A DNA stretch of 64,000 nucleotides, taken from positions 42,473,520 through 42,537,519 of the forward strand of contig NC_135505.1 in the NCBI RefSeq assembly GCF_052857255.1, given 5' to 3'. A model generated the notes under the pieces. That model saw only the letters and a list, made by a program, of their open reading frames with translations. It made no database searches and was not told the DNA's origin. The position numbers and the translations under genes are program-made. Positions 10,301 through 19,655 of this stretch are shown piece after piece; within the stretch, counting starts at the first letter, position 1; each line of letters starts with the position of its first letter. Source of the stretch: Amblyomma americanum. Taxonomy: Eukaryota > Arthropoda > Arachnida > Ixodida > Ixodidae.

Positions 10301-10801
10301 GAAGGCATCAGAAATCGTGCTCGAGGACACAACGGGAACGAATATGGCAGACATTGCTGGAACGACGGTATCTTCAGAGACAGAAAACACTTGGGCAACC
10401 ACTGGCGAGTCTTCTATGAGAGCTGACCGAAGGCCAGGACTTAACGATATGCCACCACTGCGGAAGTCGAGAGTAGCGCCGCACTGGTGCAAAAAGTCAA
10501 TACCGAGGATGATGTCATGCGTAGAACGAGGGAGCACCGTGAATTCAGTTCGGAACATGTGGCCAGCGATCACTACATTCACAAAACAAATACCAATCGG
10601 AACCAATGATTCTCCCCCTACACCCCGGAATATAACAGCACGATCCCAAGCCAACATTATTTTACGACCCAGACGGTTCTTGAATGTTGAACTCATCACT
10701 GACACCGTGGCACCAGTGTCCACTAAGGCCATGACGCAAATACCGTCCACTAAAACTTCAAGGCGGTTCCTTAACATAACAATGGGCAGAGGAATTGGCA
10801 C
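7334..10801 (-). CDS. pol: Ty3/gypsy Pol polyprotein (protease, RT, RNase H, integrase)
   Basis: An open frame of 1155 codons. Numbering from its first codon, the aspartic protease has DTG at 28-30. The RT has motif A LDLRSGYW (Asp392) and YLDD at 454-457. RNase H has HTDTSG (Asp603), a conserved Glu near 644 and VTDHHS (Asp669). The integrase zinc finger uses H808, H815, C845 and C848, and its DDE triad is D878, D938 and E974 (PYHPQTNGLVER). A GPF motif lies near the C-terminus (YTGPFIV). The length is typical of the group. The frame has no ATG near its start and is open back into the GGGAAAC slippery site at the end of gag, so it is probably made as a Gag-Pol fusion. All catalytic residues looked for are present. 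Several plus-strand open frames here are antisense shadows. Confidence 0.95.
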   Translation of the reverse strand: MPIPLPIVMLRNRLEVLVDGICVMALVDTGATVSVMSSTFKNRLGRKIMLAWDRAVIFRGVGGESLVPIGICFVNVVIAGHMFRTEFTVLPRSTHDIILGIDFLHQCGATLDFRSGGISLSPGLRSALIEDSPVVAQVFSVSEDTVVPAMSAIFVPVVSSSTISDAFDAVVEPCSLNCAKKSVLVPRSVVHVTKGHATLWTVNHSNEPAVLPCGLKLAGFEERFSVPVAAITDNVSRPTRRRDLSDSQFLAMVNKSLPTSDRQVLVAVLMKHADVFDFGRDQPPPIPASRTHHMINTGSAQPIRQKPYRVSPSERQIIDEQVRDMLHRGIIQESSSPWAAPVILVKKKDGTWRFCVDYRRLNTVTKKDVYPFPRVDDAIDCLHSASYFSSLDLRSGYWQIPMHPQDKEKTAFVTPDGLYEFNVMPFGLCNAPATFERFMDTLLRGLKWQVCMCYLDDVVIFGRTFAEHNSRLAIVLDCIDRAGLVLNSKKRRFSERQITVLGHLVDKDGLRPDPQKVEAVSSVKEPKSVKELRSFLGLCSYFRRFVPKFSDLAYPLTSLLQQDTPFHWTPECDSAFRQLKFLLTSPPILRHFCPTAPTELHTDTSGIGVGAVLIQRHEGNQHVVAYASRTLSKSERNYTVTEQECLAVVFGVQRFRSYLYGGAFTVVTDHHSLCWLVNLRDPCGRLARWALRLQEFNFKVSYKSGRQHADADCLSRLPLTVTTSDDENFDDYLAAVSQEFPDLGTFQMERRKDQHLAPLFAEARDPTSASPFCVRDGLLYRTNYSPGGARFLLVVPATQYSSVLQAMHDDVTAGHLGFARTLNRIKERFYWPKMRHMVQRYVATCVQCQRFKLPTTSPPGRLHPLPPPSTPYEQVGLDLLGPFPRSPNGNRRIIVCVDHHTRYCETAALPCATAAEVSLFLLRAVILRHGSPRVVISDRGRQFTADVVEQLLRLSSCHFRHSTPYHPQTNGLVERTNLTLTTMLAMYVDSRHKNWDDVLPFITYAYNTSRHEITGYSPFFLLYARPPRSSLDSILRFSLDTEPSIANTLCRAEEARRIARIRTLASQHRSKQRYDHRRKDVSYLPGDVVWLWTPLRKRGLSEKLLSHYTGPFIVVARLNDLNYAISPQSTQGRRSRTTQVVHVARLKPFHSRDPD

Positions 10802-10842
10802 TATCGATGATCCGGCGACCGCACCTCCATCGGCCGCACACG

Positions 10843-12075
10843 CTAGTTTCCCGGGGACGGTGGGGAACGACGTTGGGGGGAAGGCGAGCGGCGAGAGCGG
10901 TGCGGAGGTGGAGTCAGACTTCGGTCAGAGGCAGAAGAGTCGTTCCGTGGTGGCGCGTAACTGGATGGGCGCTGAGACGATGTGAAGACACGGTCATGAA
11001 CAGGCGCATTGAAACTCAGGCGAGGGTTCGACCATTGGCGCTGGGAGCGGGAAAACTGGCCCCGGCGACGGCAGAATCTAGAGATGTGACCGATCATAAC
11101 ACAGCGGTAACAAAGGGGTGGGTCGGGGGGGCACTCGGGATAACACTCCTCGTAGCCAGTGTCGAAACGACCATCGTACTCCGGCTGCCGCAGGTGGCGT
11201 TGCGGATGAGCTGGCGCCCTGGGGCCGGGGCGGGTGATCCGGGGAGCGTCGCTGTAATCAATGCGAGTAGCACTGGTAGGGACCTGGGCAGACAAACTCC
11301 AAGGGGAGGAGCGGGAGGCGGGAGCCGCCTGCAGAGAACAGCTCCCATACGGGACCTCACTGCGGCGCGCAAGATATTGATGCCGGGAGAGTTCGTCACG
11401 CACGATTTGACGAATCACGTCAGGGAGAGTCGCCGCATTCACAGGCTCGTGGAAATCCACGCTGGCGACGGTGGTGACGTTAGGCAGGCGACCGAACTTG
11501 GGAGTAATTCGACGCAGTTTTAGAGCTTCAAAGGTGCGGCAGTGCTTGATGATATCCGTGGGCGAGTCTAAATTTTCTTTACTAATAAGAAAGCTGTAGA
11601 CGTCCTCTGCGATGCCCTTGAGGAGATGACCAACGCGATCTTCGTCGGACATACTGGGATTAACGACGTTGCACAGCTTCAAGACCTCTTCTATGTAAGT
11701 CGTACAGGTCTCTCCAGGCACTTGCGCTCTCTGAAGCAAAGACTGCTCAGCGCATTTTCGTTTGGCAACAGTATCCCCGAAGCAGCTGCGGAGCTCTTCC
11801 ATGAAGCGGTCCCAACTTGTTATTGATGCCTCATGGTTTTCGAACCAAGTTAGCGCGGTGCCATCGAGAAAGAAGACGACATTGGCCAGCTGAAGAGTGG
11901 CATCCCAGCCGTTGTATTTGCTCACCCGCTTGTAATGGGTGAGCCAATCATCCACGTCTTCGCCAGCCTTCCCGGAAAACGTCCGCGGCTCACGGTAGTG
12001 CTGCCAAGCGGGCGTTGCGGCGCCGGTCGGACGTGCGTCGGCCTCCTTGGGCATTTGCACGGGAAACGGTGGCAA
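10843..12075 (-). CDS. gag: Ty3/gypsy Gag polyprotein
   Basis: 410 codons from an ATG about 70 bp inside the 5' LTR. Residues about 25-190 are a retrotransposon capsid: YREPRTFSG, then DDWLTHYKR, then LTWFENHE, with an EEVLKLCNVVNPSMSD block. The C-terminal part is rich in Arg, Pro and Ser and carries one CCHC zinc knuckle, CYRCVMIGHISRFC (C322, C325, H330, C335), for RNA binding. The frame ends at TAG directly after a GGGAAAC slippery site. A decayed relative of this capsid is present at 60164-59615, where [16 protein letters not shown] is recognisable. Confidence 0.93.
   Translation of the reverse strand: MPPFPVQMPKEADARPTGAATPAWQHYREPRTFSGKAGEDVDDWLTHYKRVSKYNGWDATLQLANVVFFLDGTALTWFENHEASITSWDRFMEELRSCFGDTVAKRKCAEQSLLQRAQVPGETCTTYIEEVLKLCNVVNPSMSDEDRVGHLLKGIAEDVYSFLISKENLDSPTDIIKHCRTFEALKLRRITPKFGRLPNVTTVASVDFHEPVNAATLPDVIRQIVRDELSRHQYLARRSEVPYGSCSLQAAPASRSSPWSLSAQVPTSATRIDYSDAPRITRPGPRAPAHPQRHLRQPEYDGRFDTGYEECYPECPPDPPLCYRCVMIGHISRFCRRRGQFSRSQRQWSNPRLSFNAPVHDRVFTSSQRPSSYAPPRNDSSASDRSLTPPPHRSRRSPSPQRRSPPSPGN
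10846..10852 (-). promoter_or_regulatory. -1 ribosomal frameshift slippery heptamer G GGA AAC
   Basis: On the minus strand gag reads CCG GGA AAC TAG. GGGAAAC fits the canonical X XXY YYZ rule. Slipping back one base gives GGG AAA CTA GCG, which is exactly the pol frame and stays open into pol. No clear downstream pseudoknot could be established by eye. Confidence 0.75.
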
Positions 12076-12124
12076 TCTGGCGATTCTTCGGCTGCAGCGG
12101 TTGCGAGAGGGGTCCGTGGTGATC

Positions 12125-12142
12125 GACCCAGCACCTGCACCA
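12125..12142 (-). promoter_or_regulatory. Primer-binding site
   Basis: On the minus strand, TGGTGCAGGTGCTGGGTC begins 3 nt after the 5' LTR. The leading TGG would pair with the CCA end of a tRNA. Which tRNA it is could not be decided. Confidence 0.6.
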
Positions 12143-12145
12143 CAC

Positions 12146-12291
12146 TGTTACAGGTTCTATTTACAAATAATATTTACAAGGCAGGTCGAGAGGAGCCTGG
12201 TGCGCCGGCGGCAGGATACTTGACTTTCTCTTCTACTTCCAGCCGCCGCACGTCTTCTTTATTCCTCAGAGCCCATGCGCAGCACGTGACA
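12146..12291 (-). repeat. 5' LTR of the gypsy element
   Basis: 146 bp, matching the 3' LTR at 145 of 146 positions. It is followed by ATAT (12292-12295), the right copy of the target duplication. Confidence 0.95.
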
Positions 12292-12295
12292 ATAT

Positions 12296-12852
12296 TACTG
12301 CACAATGCATCTATGAAGCTGTGTGTGTCCCCACGCCATCGCTTTGTTCTTTGACTGCAGGCATACTGTGGCTAATTTGCTTTTCTAATTCGCGTTTGAA
12401 TAAAAATAGATTTTGGATTCTTTTTTAGCCGCTGTTAATTTATCCTGATTGGTTATGCTTGTATATCCTGGATTGGTGACAGCTATGCTGCAGTAGGCAT
12501 TCCTTCAACTTATGTACAATTTCCTTTAAGCTTTTGCTTATGACACAGCCTCCAAAATGCCTATGGTAAAAGCCTATTTTAAAGAATGTGGAATAGTAAA
12601 GCACCTCTGGCAAGCAGATATTGGGGTGTTTAAAAAAAACAGTGACTTTGAAGTGATGCTGCATACTTTCGTGTTCATTTCTACTATGTAGTTGGCTTAT
12701 TTTTATTGAAAGACAACCTTATAGTTGCACTGTGCAGTCAAAAAATTACATTGAGAACTTTTGTTTACCTGCACTCAGCGAAAGCAGGGCTACTAAATTC
12801 TGTTTAGGTTACAGATCGGTGTCAGCCCACAACAAGTATTAGTTATGCTTTG
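12296..12852. other. Unassigned loop of the inverted repeat
   Basis: AT-rich sequence without a recognisable gene. Before the gypsy insertion it formed, with 7001-7149, the roughly 0.7-kb spacer between the inverted-repeat arms. Confidence 0.35.
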
Positions 12853-13577
12853 TCTTGATGGAAAATGTCTCAGTGTTGGGATCTGGGGAAAATTCAGAGC
12901 AGCGGAGGGCGGTTGCAGCTTCCGCCCCCTCATTTAGGCGCTCTGGGTGATGCTCAAAAAGTACAATTTTGAGTTTGAATAAAGTTGTTGGAAACAAAAT
13001 GTTTCATGAGTTTCAAGAAAAATTACAGATGGGGTGTTATTCCCTTTGATTTTTGAAAAACAGTACTGTATTCAAGAATGCCAGATTTAGGGCAATACTT
13101 CTTGCACTTCCAAAAATTATGCAACAATGAAAATTGTTACACTTCTTTAGCACCTCAGTGGTTATAAGTTATGCATTTTTGAGCGATATGTATTACATAT
13201 TTGTGCAGAAAAACAATGAAAATAACCTCGTTTCAGATTTGTGTGTTTTCAAATATTTCCCAATAAGCAACATCCTCAAAATGGCGCAAATAAGCTCGAC
13301 ATATTCTGTCTCACCTGTACATTTAGCACGAATAATAGATACATCATGGCTTTCATATCTAGATACGTAAGTTATGCAAATTACTGAAATTGAGCTGTAC
13401 TTGAAAATGCTGTCTCTGCTATGATATCGTTTATAACTATTGTCTCCTCAAATACTAGTATTTTCACAAAACGAAATTCACTGTTGGCCTAGTGAATATG
13501 CGCATAATAAGTAGAAAATTGAGAAAATTAAAAACTATATATTTAGGCAGTTTAATCTCTCATAGATTCACCCAGCT
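12853..13577 (-). repeat. Right arm of the long inverted repeat
   Basis: The reverse complement aligns along its length with 6242-7000, from CTTGATGGAAAATGTCTCAG at the inner end to CACCCAGCT at the outer end. The family is not recognised. Confidence 0.7.
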
Positions 13578-13831
13578 ATCAGAGCGGTAAGCTATGCGTC
13601 TAAAGTGATAAATACGTACATGACCCTTTCAGCGCAGTGATTAAGCATCGACCGCTTTCGTTGCCGTAACCTGGAGCCGAGAAAGCGTGAGTACTGCGTC
13701 TCGTGTTTATTGGGCGTCTTGTACGCTTGCATTCAGCCATGTTTTTTTGTGAAGTTCTGTGAAGTTAATGTTTGTTCTTTGTTTTGTACAGTTAGTTTTA
13801 CTCGGGAAAATATTTTTATTTTATTGGAACC

Positions 13832-14062
13832 TTATGGTTTATGCTTCATGGGGCTTGACGTTCCAAAGCGACTCAGGTTACGTGGGGCACCGTAGTCGAA
13901 TGCTCTAGAAATTGCGATCGCCTGTACGTGCCCTGACAACGCACAGTGCACGGGCCTCTAGCAATTAGGTGAAGCCGAAATCAGTCTGCCGCAGCCAGGA
14001 TTGAACCTGCGTCTTTCAGGACAGCAGCCGAGCACCATAACCTCTGGGCCAACGCAGCGGAT
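13832..14062 (-). mobile_element. tRNA-derived SINE, degenerate
   Basis: The minus-strand copy has the body (GGTTTATGCTTCATGGGGCTTGACG on plus, in pieces) and a degenerate tRNA-like head at 13985-14062, where CAGGATTGAACCTGCG preserves the B-box region. Confidence 0.65.
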
Positions 14063-15105
14063 TTGAACCATCTTTTTACTGTCATTGTAAGGAAGCTGCT
14101 CGCCTCGAATGCCGTGATTACAGTGCAGCACGCTGGGTAAGTTTTTCGGGCGGTCCAGACGATCACCGAAAGGATTTCTTTTTTTGCTATTTGTATGTTC
14201 AGGCGGGGACAATTCATTTCGGCGGCAGCCAATTAGTGGCGAGGGATGGCAAAATTTTGCCTAGCGGGGCCTCTCCTGTGGTCCCGAAAATGTAGCATTG
14301 CTGCTTTGCGCTGGTAAATAGAAATTGGCAGAACACTTCTCTTATGTCTTTCTAGCTCGTGAAGAGACAGGCTGCGCATGCTGTTTCAAAAACAATGCTT
14401 TGTGGTATGAACTCGAAAATGTAGGAGTAAACGCAATCGAAAATTCGTCAAATACATAGGCAACTTAGACCGTAATTGTTCGTTTACCATCTTAATAAAC
14501 AAGTGCAAGAAACAAAATATTTGCTTAGAGGACACGTCGGGGAAGAGGTACAAGTTATCAAACTTGAGCCAGTATTGGTGACTGTCCGCAAAGAGCAACG
14601 AATGTGCTGCAAAAGGATTTGTTCCAGACCTAGTTGGTGGTTCAGGATGCAATGGAACTACAGCCAACAAATAAGCACCACACATAAAGAAAATACGCAC
14701 ACAAAGCTGACTAAAAACTGAGCTTTACTGTTGCCAAAACCGGCACATACGTAGTGGGATGAGGGAGAGAAGGATAACAAAGGAGAAGGTAGGCTCTATA
14801 AAAGCTGGAAATAAGAAGTAGTTGCCTCACAGAATAAAATCGCAAAACATTGAGATGAGACCACCTAAATCCGGCGTTTACACCAAGCAGATACAAGGTA
14901 GAACAAGTAAGAAACAAACAAGTAGGGCAAATAAAGACAAGAGAACATTGAAAGAAAGTTACAAGCTTGCGGTCACAGTTCAGGCACGTCAAGTGAAGGA
15001 TGGCCTAGGCCTAGAAATAATAAAACTGACCAAGATATTTGAATTTCTAATCGGTAAGCGCAACGGACGAAGTACTAATGCAAGCCTCCTTGTCACTGCC
15101 TCCAA
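14063..15105. other. Unassigned DNA
   Basis: No domain is recognised in any frame. Near 14690-14725 the string CACACAAAGCTGACTA...TGAGCTTTACTG loosely resembles the palindrome family at 5899-6205 and may be a diverged relative. Confidence 0.3.
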
Positions 15106-15107
15106 TA

Positions 15108-15952
15108 CTCCTGTCACACGGGCACTTGTAAGTCCTTAGAAATTAAGGTCCTTTGCCCCAAAGGCGCGTGACGCGCATCTACACGGCAAAGCGTCGAGAC
15201 CTTTGCGATAAAGTTCCGTAGCAATAAAGGCGGCCGTCAGCGGCCTTAAAGTTGCTTAAAGGAGCAACCCAGACGGCAGCGCCTGCAAGCGAGCTCAAAG
15301 AATAAAAAATTGACGCAATTTTAGTTTTGAAACCGTAAAAAATATCTAATTTATCTTATTCAATGGTTAATTTTGCGTTACAGTGCACTTAACCGTAGAA
15401 GAGGCTATGACTAAAGACATCCACACTGCTAAGAAAGGACTTGAACGCTTTTCAGCAGCTGCATCGACACACACGTGCTTGCGCATCTCGCTTTGCTGTT
15501 TTTTCTTCGTTTGATCTTTGTTGAGTGCGTGTTTTGAGTTTGCTTGTGTGCACAAAGACACAAGCAACAAAGCACGCTTCTTGAACACAACGAGGAGCCG
15601 AACGGAAAAGTGCGCCTACCGTGGTCGGACAGAGAACGATGAAAAAAAAAAGAAACTTTGTTTAAAAATATCTGTTTCTCACCGTCAGAACGCTCGTTTA
15701 TTATCGTGATAGCTACTTTTTCCAACACAAACGAATGCACTCTTAGCTGAAGTGCTACCGTCTGCTTTAATTTCATAATGTTACTAGCGCCGCTTCACAC
15801 ACAGCGGTGACTTTTGGCATTCACGGAGGCCGCGTTCTAGCTCCTTTGGATTTGCCGTGTAGCAGCGTCGCTGCTCCTTTTCGGTTTTCCTCCTTTAGTG
15901 CAATAAGACAACTTTACGGCAAAGGCCGAGAAGAAGTCCCGTGTGACAGGGG
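15108..15952. mobile_element. MITE-like element with CYCCTGTCACACGGG terminal inverted repeats
   Basis: The left end is CTCCTGTCACACGGGCACTT and the right end, reverse complemented, is CCCCTGTCACACGGGACTT. Both are bordered by TA (15106-15107 and 15953-15954), a possible 2-bp target duplication. Subterminal blocks are also mirrored (CTACACGGCAAA on both strands). No transposase frame is visible in the 845 bp, so it is non-autonomous. Confidence 0.6.
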
Positions 15953-15954
15953 TA

Positions 15955-18174
15955 TGACTCCGCGTGTTAACTCGTCATTAATTATCGCTAGGAAATCAGA
16001 ATCCTGCAAGAGGGGACTCAGCCGCATGGCTGAGAGTGCTTACATAGCTGAGGTAGGTTCTCCCTTAAACATTATTTACCCGCCTTGCATGTTCCACCGC
16101 TCGTTCATTAAAAACAGCTACTAGCAGCTCCAATGGACATTATCCCCCAAGACTCCGGAAACGTATAGACGCTCCCTTCCGGGGATGAGTCAGCTGTTAC
16201 CCCATTTGGTCGCCATTGTATGCCGCTTTACAAAGGCATTCGCAACAGCTGAATGTCAGGCTCATCCAGAGAAGGCAGTGTCTGAAAGCCAAAGGTCATT
16301 ATTCCATACATAAATGGGCTTGCACACAATCTCAAGAAGATTGCTGTAAGGTGGGGCATGTCAGTGCTCTTTTCCAAGCCTAGGAAAGCTATATCCATGT
16401 GCACGTAATTTAACAACAATAAAGTGCAGCTCAAATGTGACAGGCGACTTCAAAAGCCATACACATCTTGTGGGGCCTGCGTGGTCTACATGTTTCCTGT
16501 GTTGTGCGAGAGAGATTAAATTGGATGGACCGGTAGATGTCACGAACATGCGATGGAATATGCGAGATCAGTAAATAATTCTTTGGGGAGAAACCTGCTT
16601 CAGCACTGTAGCCCCCTCCTGTTAGCCTATAGCCAGAAATAATGACGAGTTAACATGCGAAGACTTTGAGGCAGTGGCAATTGCTGATCACAAAGAGGCT
16701 TGCATCAGCACTCGGTCCGTTACAATTACTGATAAAGAATTCAAATATGTTGGACATTTTAAGCATCTTTAGGGGTAGGCCATCCTCCATTTGACATGCG
16801 CCTGAACTGCGGTCGTGAGCATATAATTTTTTTAGTGTTCTCTTGTTTTTACCTTTTCTGTTTGTCTTTTACACCCATGTTTACCCTATTTTTGATTAGC
16901 ATCCCAGAGTGTTGCTTACATTCCCGGATTTTTGTGGTTTTATCTTACTTTTTTCGATTTAACCCTGGGACACGACTACTACTTATCACATACCTTCCGC
17001 TTTTGTTAGCCTCCTCTCTCTCATTACACTCTATGTGTAATGAGAGAGCTTAGTAGTTAGTTACCCTTTTTATGTATTCTTCATTGTATGACCTTCATTT
17101 TGTAGGCTGTAGTTTCCTTGCATAATAAATATGCGACTTCTTTCTACAAACAGAAGAAATTTATCATCTAGATTTCTGGTGTCTTCATAATGACGCAAAC
17201 TGTAGAAATTTAGCTGAATACATCCATGCAGTCGGTTTTGTGGGCGGTAATTTCATGCATAAATGTTACAACCATATGTCTCATTGCCTGATAAAGGCTT
17301 CATGATACCTGCAGTGAACTAGAATATCATCTCGAGGCGCAAAAGGCTCCACGCACGCGTCCCATCCTCGCATGGGTGTCCTGAGGTGGCGACATGCAAT
17401 TTTACCTACTACTGTGTTTTGGCAGTCTATGGTTTCTGGGACTTTTGCACACACAGTAATTGTACATATCGAAATAATCATTGTTGCTATCTAAACACTT
17501 CCACCTTAGACGTGCGATTATTCATTCGTTTCATACTGCTGGTAGTGACATGCAGGTAAATCAGATTAAGCATCGCGTATTACATCGCGCTACGATATGC
17601 TAGTAGCATATCCAATTGCCGACGGGGGGTAAAGAAAGAGTGATTTCGCCTTTCCACTTCAGTGCAAAATTGGCCACTTTAAGGTAAGTACAGTGTGCTG
17701 AGAAAGAACAAGTTGTCCTCAGACAGAAGGGAAGTATACATGACTGATTTTGATATATCTAGCTGTGTCTACGTCCTTTAACAGTGTCGTCACGAAAATC
17801 AGTAAACAGTTTTGAAGGGCAGTTTGTCAGTATGCCAAATGACACGCATGTTCATTTCACCTGGGCCGAACTCGTTCCGCCTTGTGTTCCACCAAGCAAG
17901 CGCACCATCAAGTGTTCCGCCACCTCATACTCAAAAGAGATTAATTCAAAATGAGGCACACAACTTCAAACGATGGTTTCTCTCATATGTATAGAGTGTG
18001 TTCAATGTTAAGATTTACTTATTTCCTTAAACACTGAGTGATGCGTGAAGGCCAGGAAATGAAAAACAGTTATGTGACTAGGGGTGCACACAAGATTGTA
18101 ATTGTCACCGTCGGGCACTTAATTAATTCAAATATATTCGTGAACTTTTTATCCACTGTGGCTATCGTAATTGT
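15955..18174. other. Unassigned AT-rich DNA
   Basis: 2.2 kb without a recognisable coding domain, RNA gene or repeat family. Confidence 0.3.
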
Positions 18175-18969
18175 TGTGGGTTTCTCAGAAGGCACAGGCC
18201 GCTAACCACCACGGGTTCGGGCTTCGCTCCAGCCAAGGGCCCCGATCAGCCATCATTACACGCGCCCTGGGGCACCGCTGCGGCGAACTCAATATCTGCA
18301 GAGAGGAGATCGACTGGCCGCAAAGACACAGACCTCCAAGTTCACAAAGGAGACGTTTATTGACGCTGTCCTCAAGCGGTACACAGACTCAACAGTCACC
18401 CCGTCCCGGGGCGCACGAGGAGCAAGGCTCCGCTGTGCGCTCGGAGCGACAAGAGCAATGTGCGCCACTAGCACGCCGCTGCAGGCAATTGTCCCCTCGG
18501 CAGTGCTGTGATCTCTCTCGTGTCGGCCGTTGGGTTGTTTTCGAGAGGGAGAGGGCCGTCAACGCAAGGTGCGCCCGTCGGAGGTCGTCGGACTCCTGGA
18601 CAGGCTCGAGCCGCTGCAGGTCAAGGATCCTTGCTGGCGAGCTCGAGTATGCACTGGTCCGAATAGCACAAACCGGCCCGGACAGACAGTAGCGTACGCA
18701 ACTTACGCTGTCTCGGAGGGGTCTACGCCTGGGCTCCGCTTGGACGGTCGTGCGGCGTGCAGCTGCCCAAGCGCGTCCTGAATTCCCGCCAAAAGGCACC
18801 AGTGGAAAAGGCCCTTGGGAAGCCGGGGTGGAACTGCGGCCGAATGACAGTGATTAGTCTCCCGGCCACCTCTCCCTCGCCTCAGGCGGGAGAAAGGGAA
18901 AGAGGAGAAGAACGCGGGATGCCGGCAACTGCCACGCAAAGGCAACTGCGGGAAGCCCGGATTCCCACA
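18175..18969 (-). mobile_element. Probable solo LTR
   Basis: A sharply GC-rich 795-bp island with termini TGTGGG...CCCACA. On the minus strand it carries AATAAA (18361-18356) about 180 bp before its end, the layout of an LTR R-U5. No exact target duplication is found (flanks ATTGT and ATGTT). No internal coding sequence adjoins it. Confidence 0.45.
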
Positions 18970-19528
18970 ATGTTTATATTGGAAAGAGAAGTGGTCGCAC
19001 TTCTGTCTACTGCAGCGGGTAGCAATCCTCTGGAGCACTCTTGTTTTGTGGTATTTTCTCTTGAAGTTCTCACTGATTTTGCATAGTTATGCATGCAAGG
19101 CAGCGGTACACCACTCGGATCCTAACTGACGCAGTAGTTGCAACGGGCAATACGGCCATTTTGGTAGGCGAAAGTTAAAGGTAAACAGTTTTCAGCTATA
19201 CTGGTCGCTCTACGCCGCTGGCAGACTAAACGCTGAGTCATGCTGGGAGGAGTGTCGCGCCGATCCTCTACAATAGACTAATGAAGCTGAAAATGTGGAC
19301 GCGAATATCTCGGAATACACATGTGCCAGAACCGTACAAAATGAAATTGTGTAGAAATAGACTCCTTCCTAATTTCCGATACAAATGTTTCCATTAACAG
19401 GGGTCATTGAAGAGTTGATTATTCGATTTTAGTTATAGTTAGGTTCCTGACTGTGACAATTAAATATCATCTCACTTTGCCTCACCTTGGTTGCATACCT
19501 TATGCGTGGAAGTGGACTTCACGCACCA
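18970..19528. other. Unassigned DNA
   Basis: No feature recognised. Confidence 0.3.
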
Positions 19529-19655
19529 CTCACGGTTTATGGGTGTTTAACTACCCAAAGTGACTCACGTTATGAGGGCGCCGTAGTGAAGGGTTTCGGA
19601 AATATTGACAACCTGTGTTCTTTAACGTGCACTGAGATTGCACAGTACACGCAGG
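19529..19655 (-). mobile_element. SINE body fragment
   Basis: Shares GGTTTATGGGTGTTTAAC, ACGTTATGAGGGCGCCGTAGTG and TTTAACGTGCACTGAGAT with the SINE bodies at 5556-5722 and 35770-36004. The tRNA head is missing. Confidence 0.6.

Larger units (their letters stand above)
7150..12291 (-). mobile_element. Ty3/gypsy LTR retrotransposon, apparently complete and young
   Basis: On the minus strand the order is 5' LTR (12146-12291), primer-binding site, gag (12075-10843), pol (10801-7334), polypurine tract and 3' LTR (7150-7295). The domain order PR-RT-RNase H-IN is that of Ty3/gypsy. The LTRs are 146 bp, begin TG and end CA, and differ at a single base. A 4-bp duplication ATAT flanks the element (7146-7149 and 12292-12295). 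gag and pol contain no stop or frameshift other than the junction, where a -1 slippery site lies. No env-like third frame is seen. Near-identical LTRs imply recent insertion. Confidence 0.95.

Noticed and set aside
10194..11523. Long plus-strand open frames (263 and 242 codons)
   Set aside because: They lie antisense to gypsy pol and gag and have low-complexity, Arg/Ala/Gly-rich content typical of shadows of GC-rich genes.
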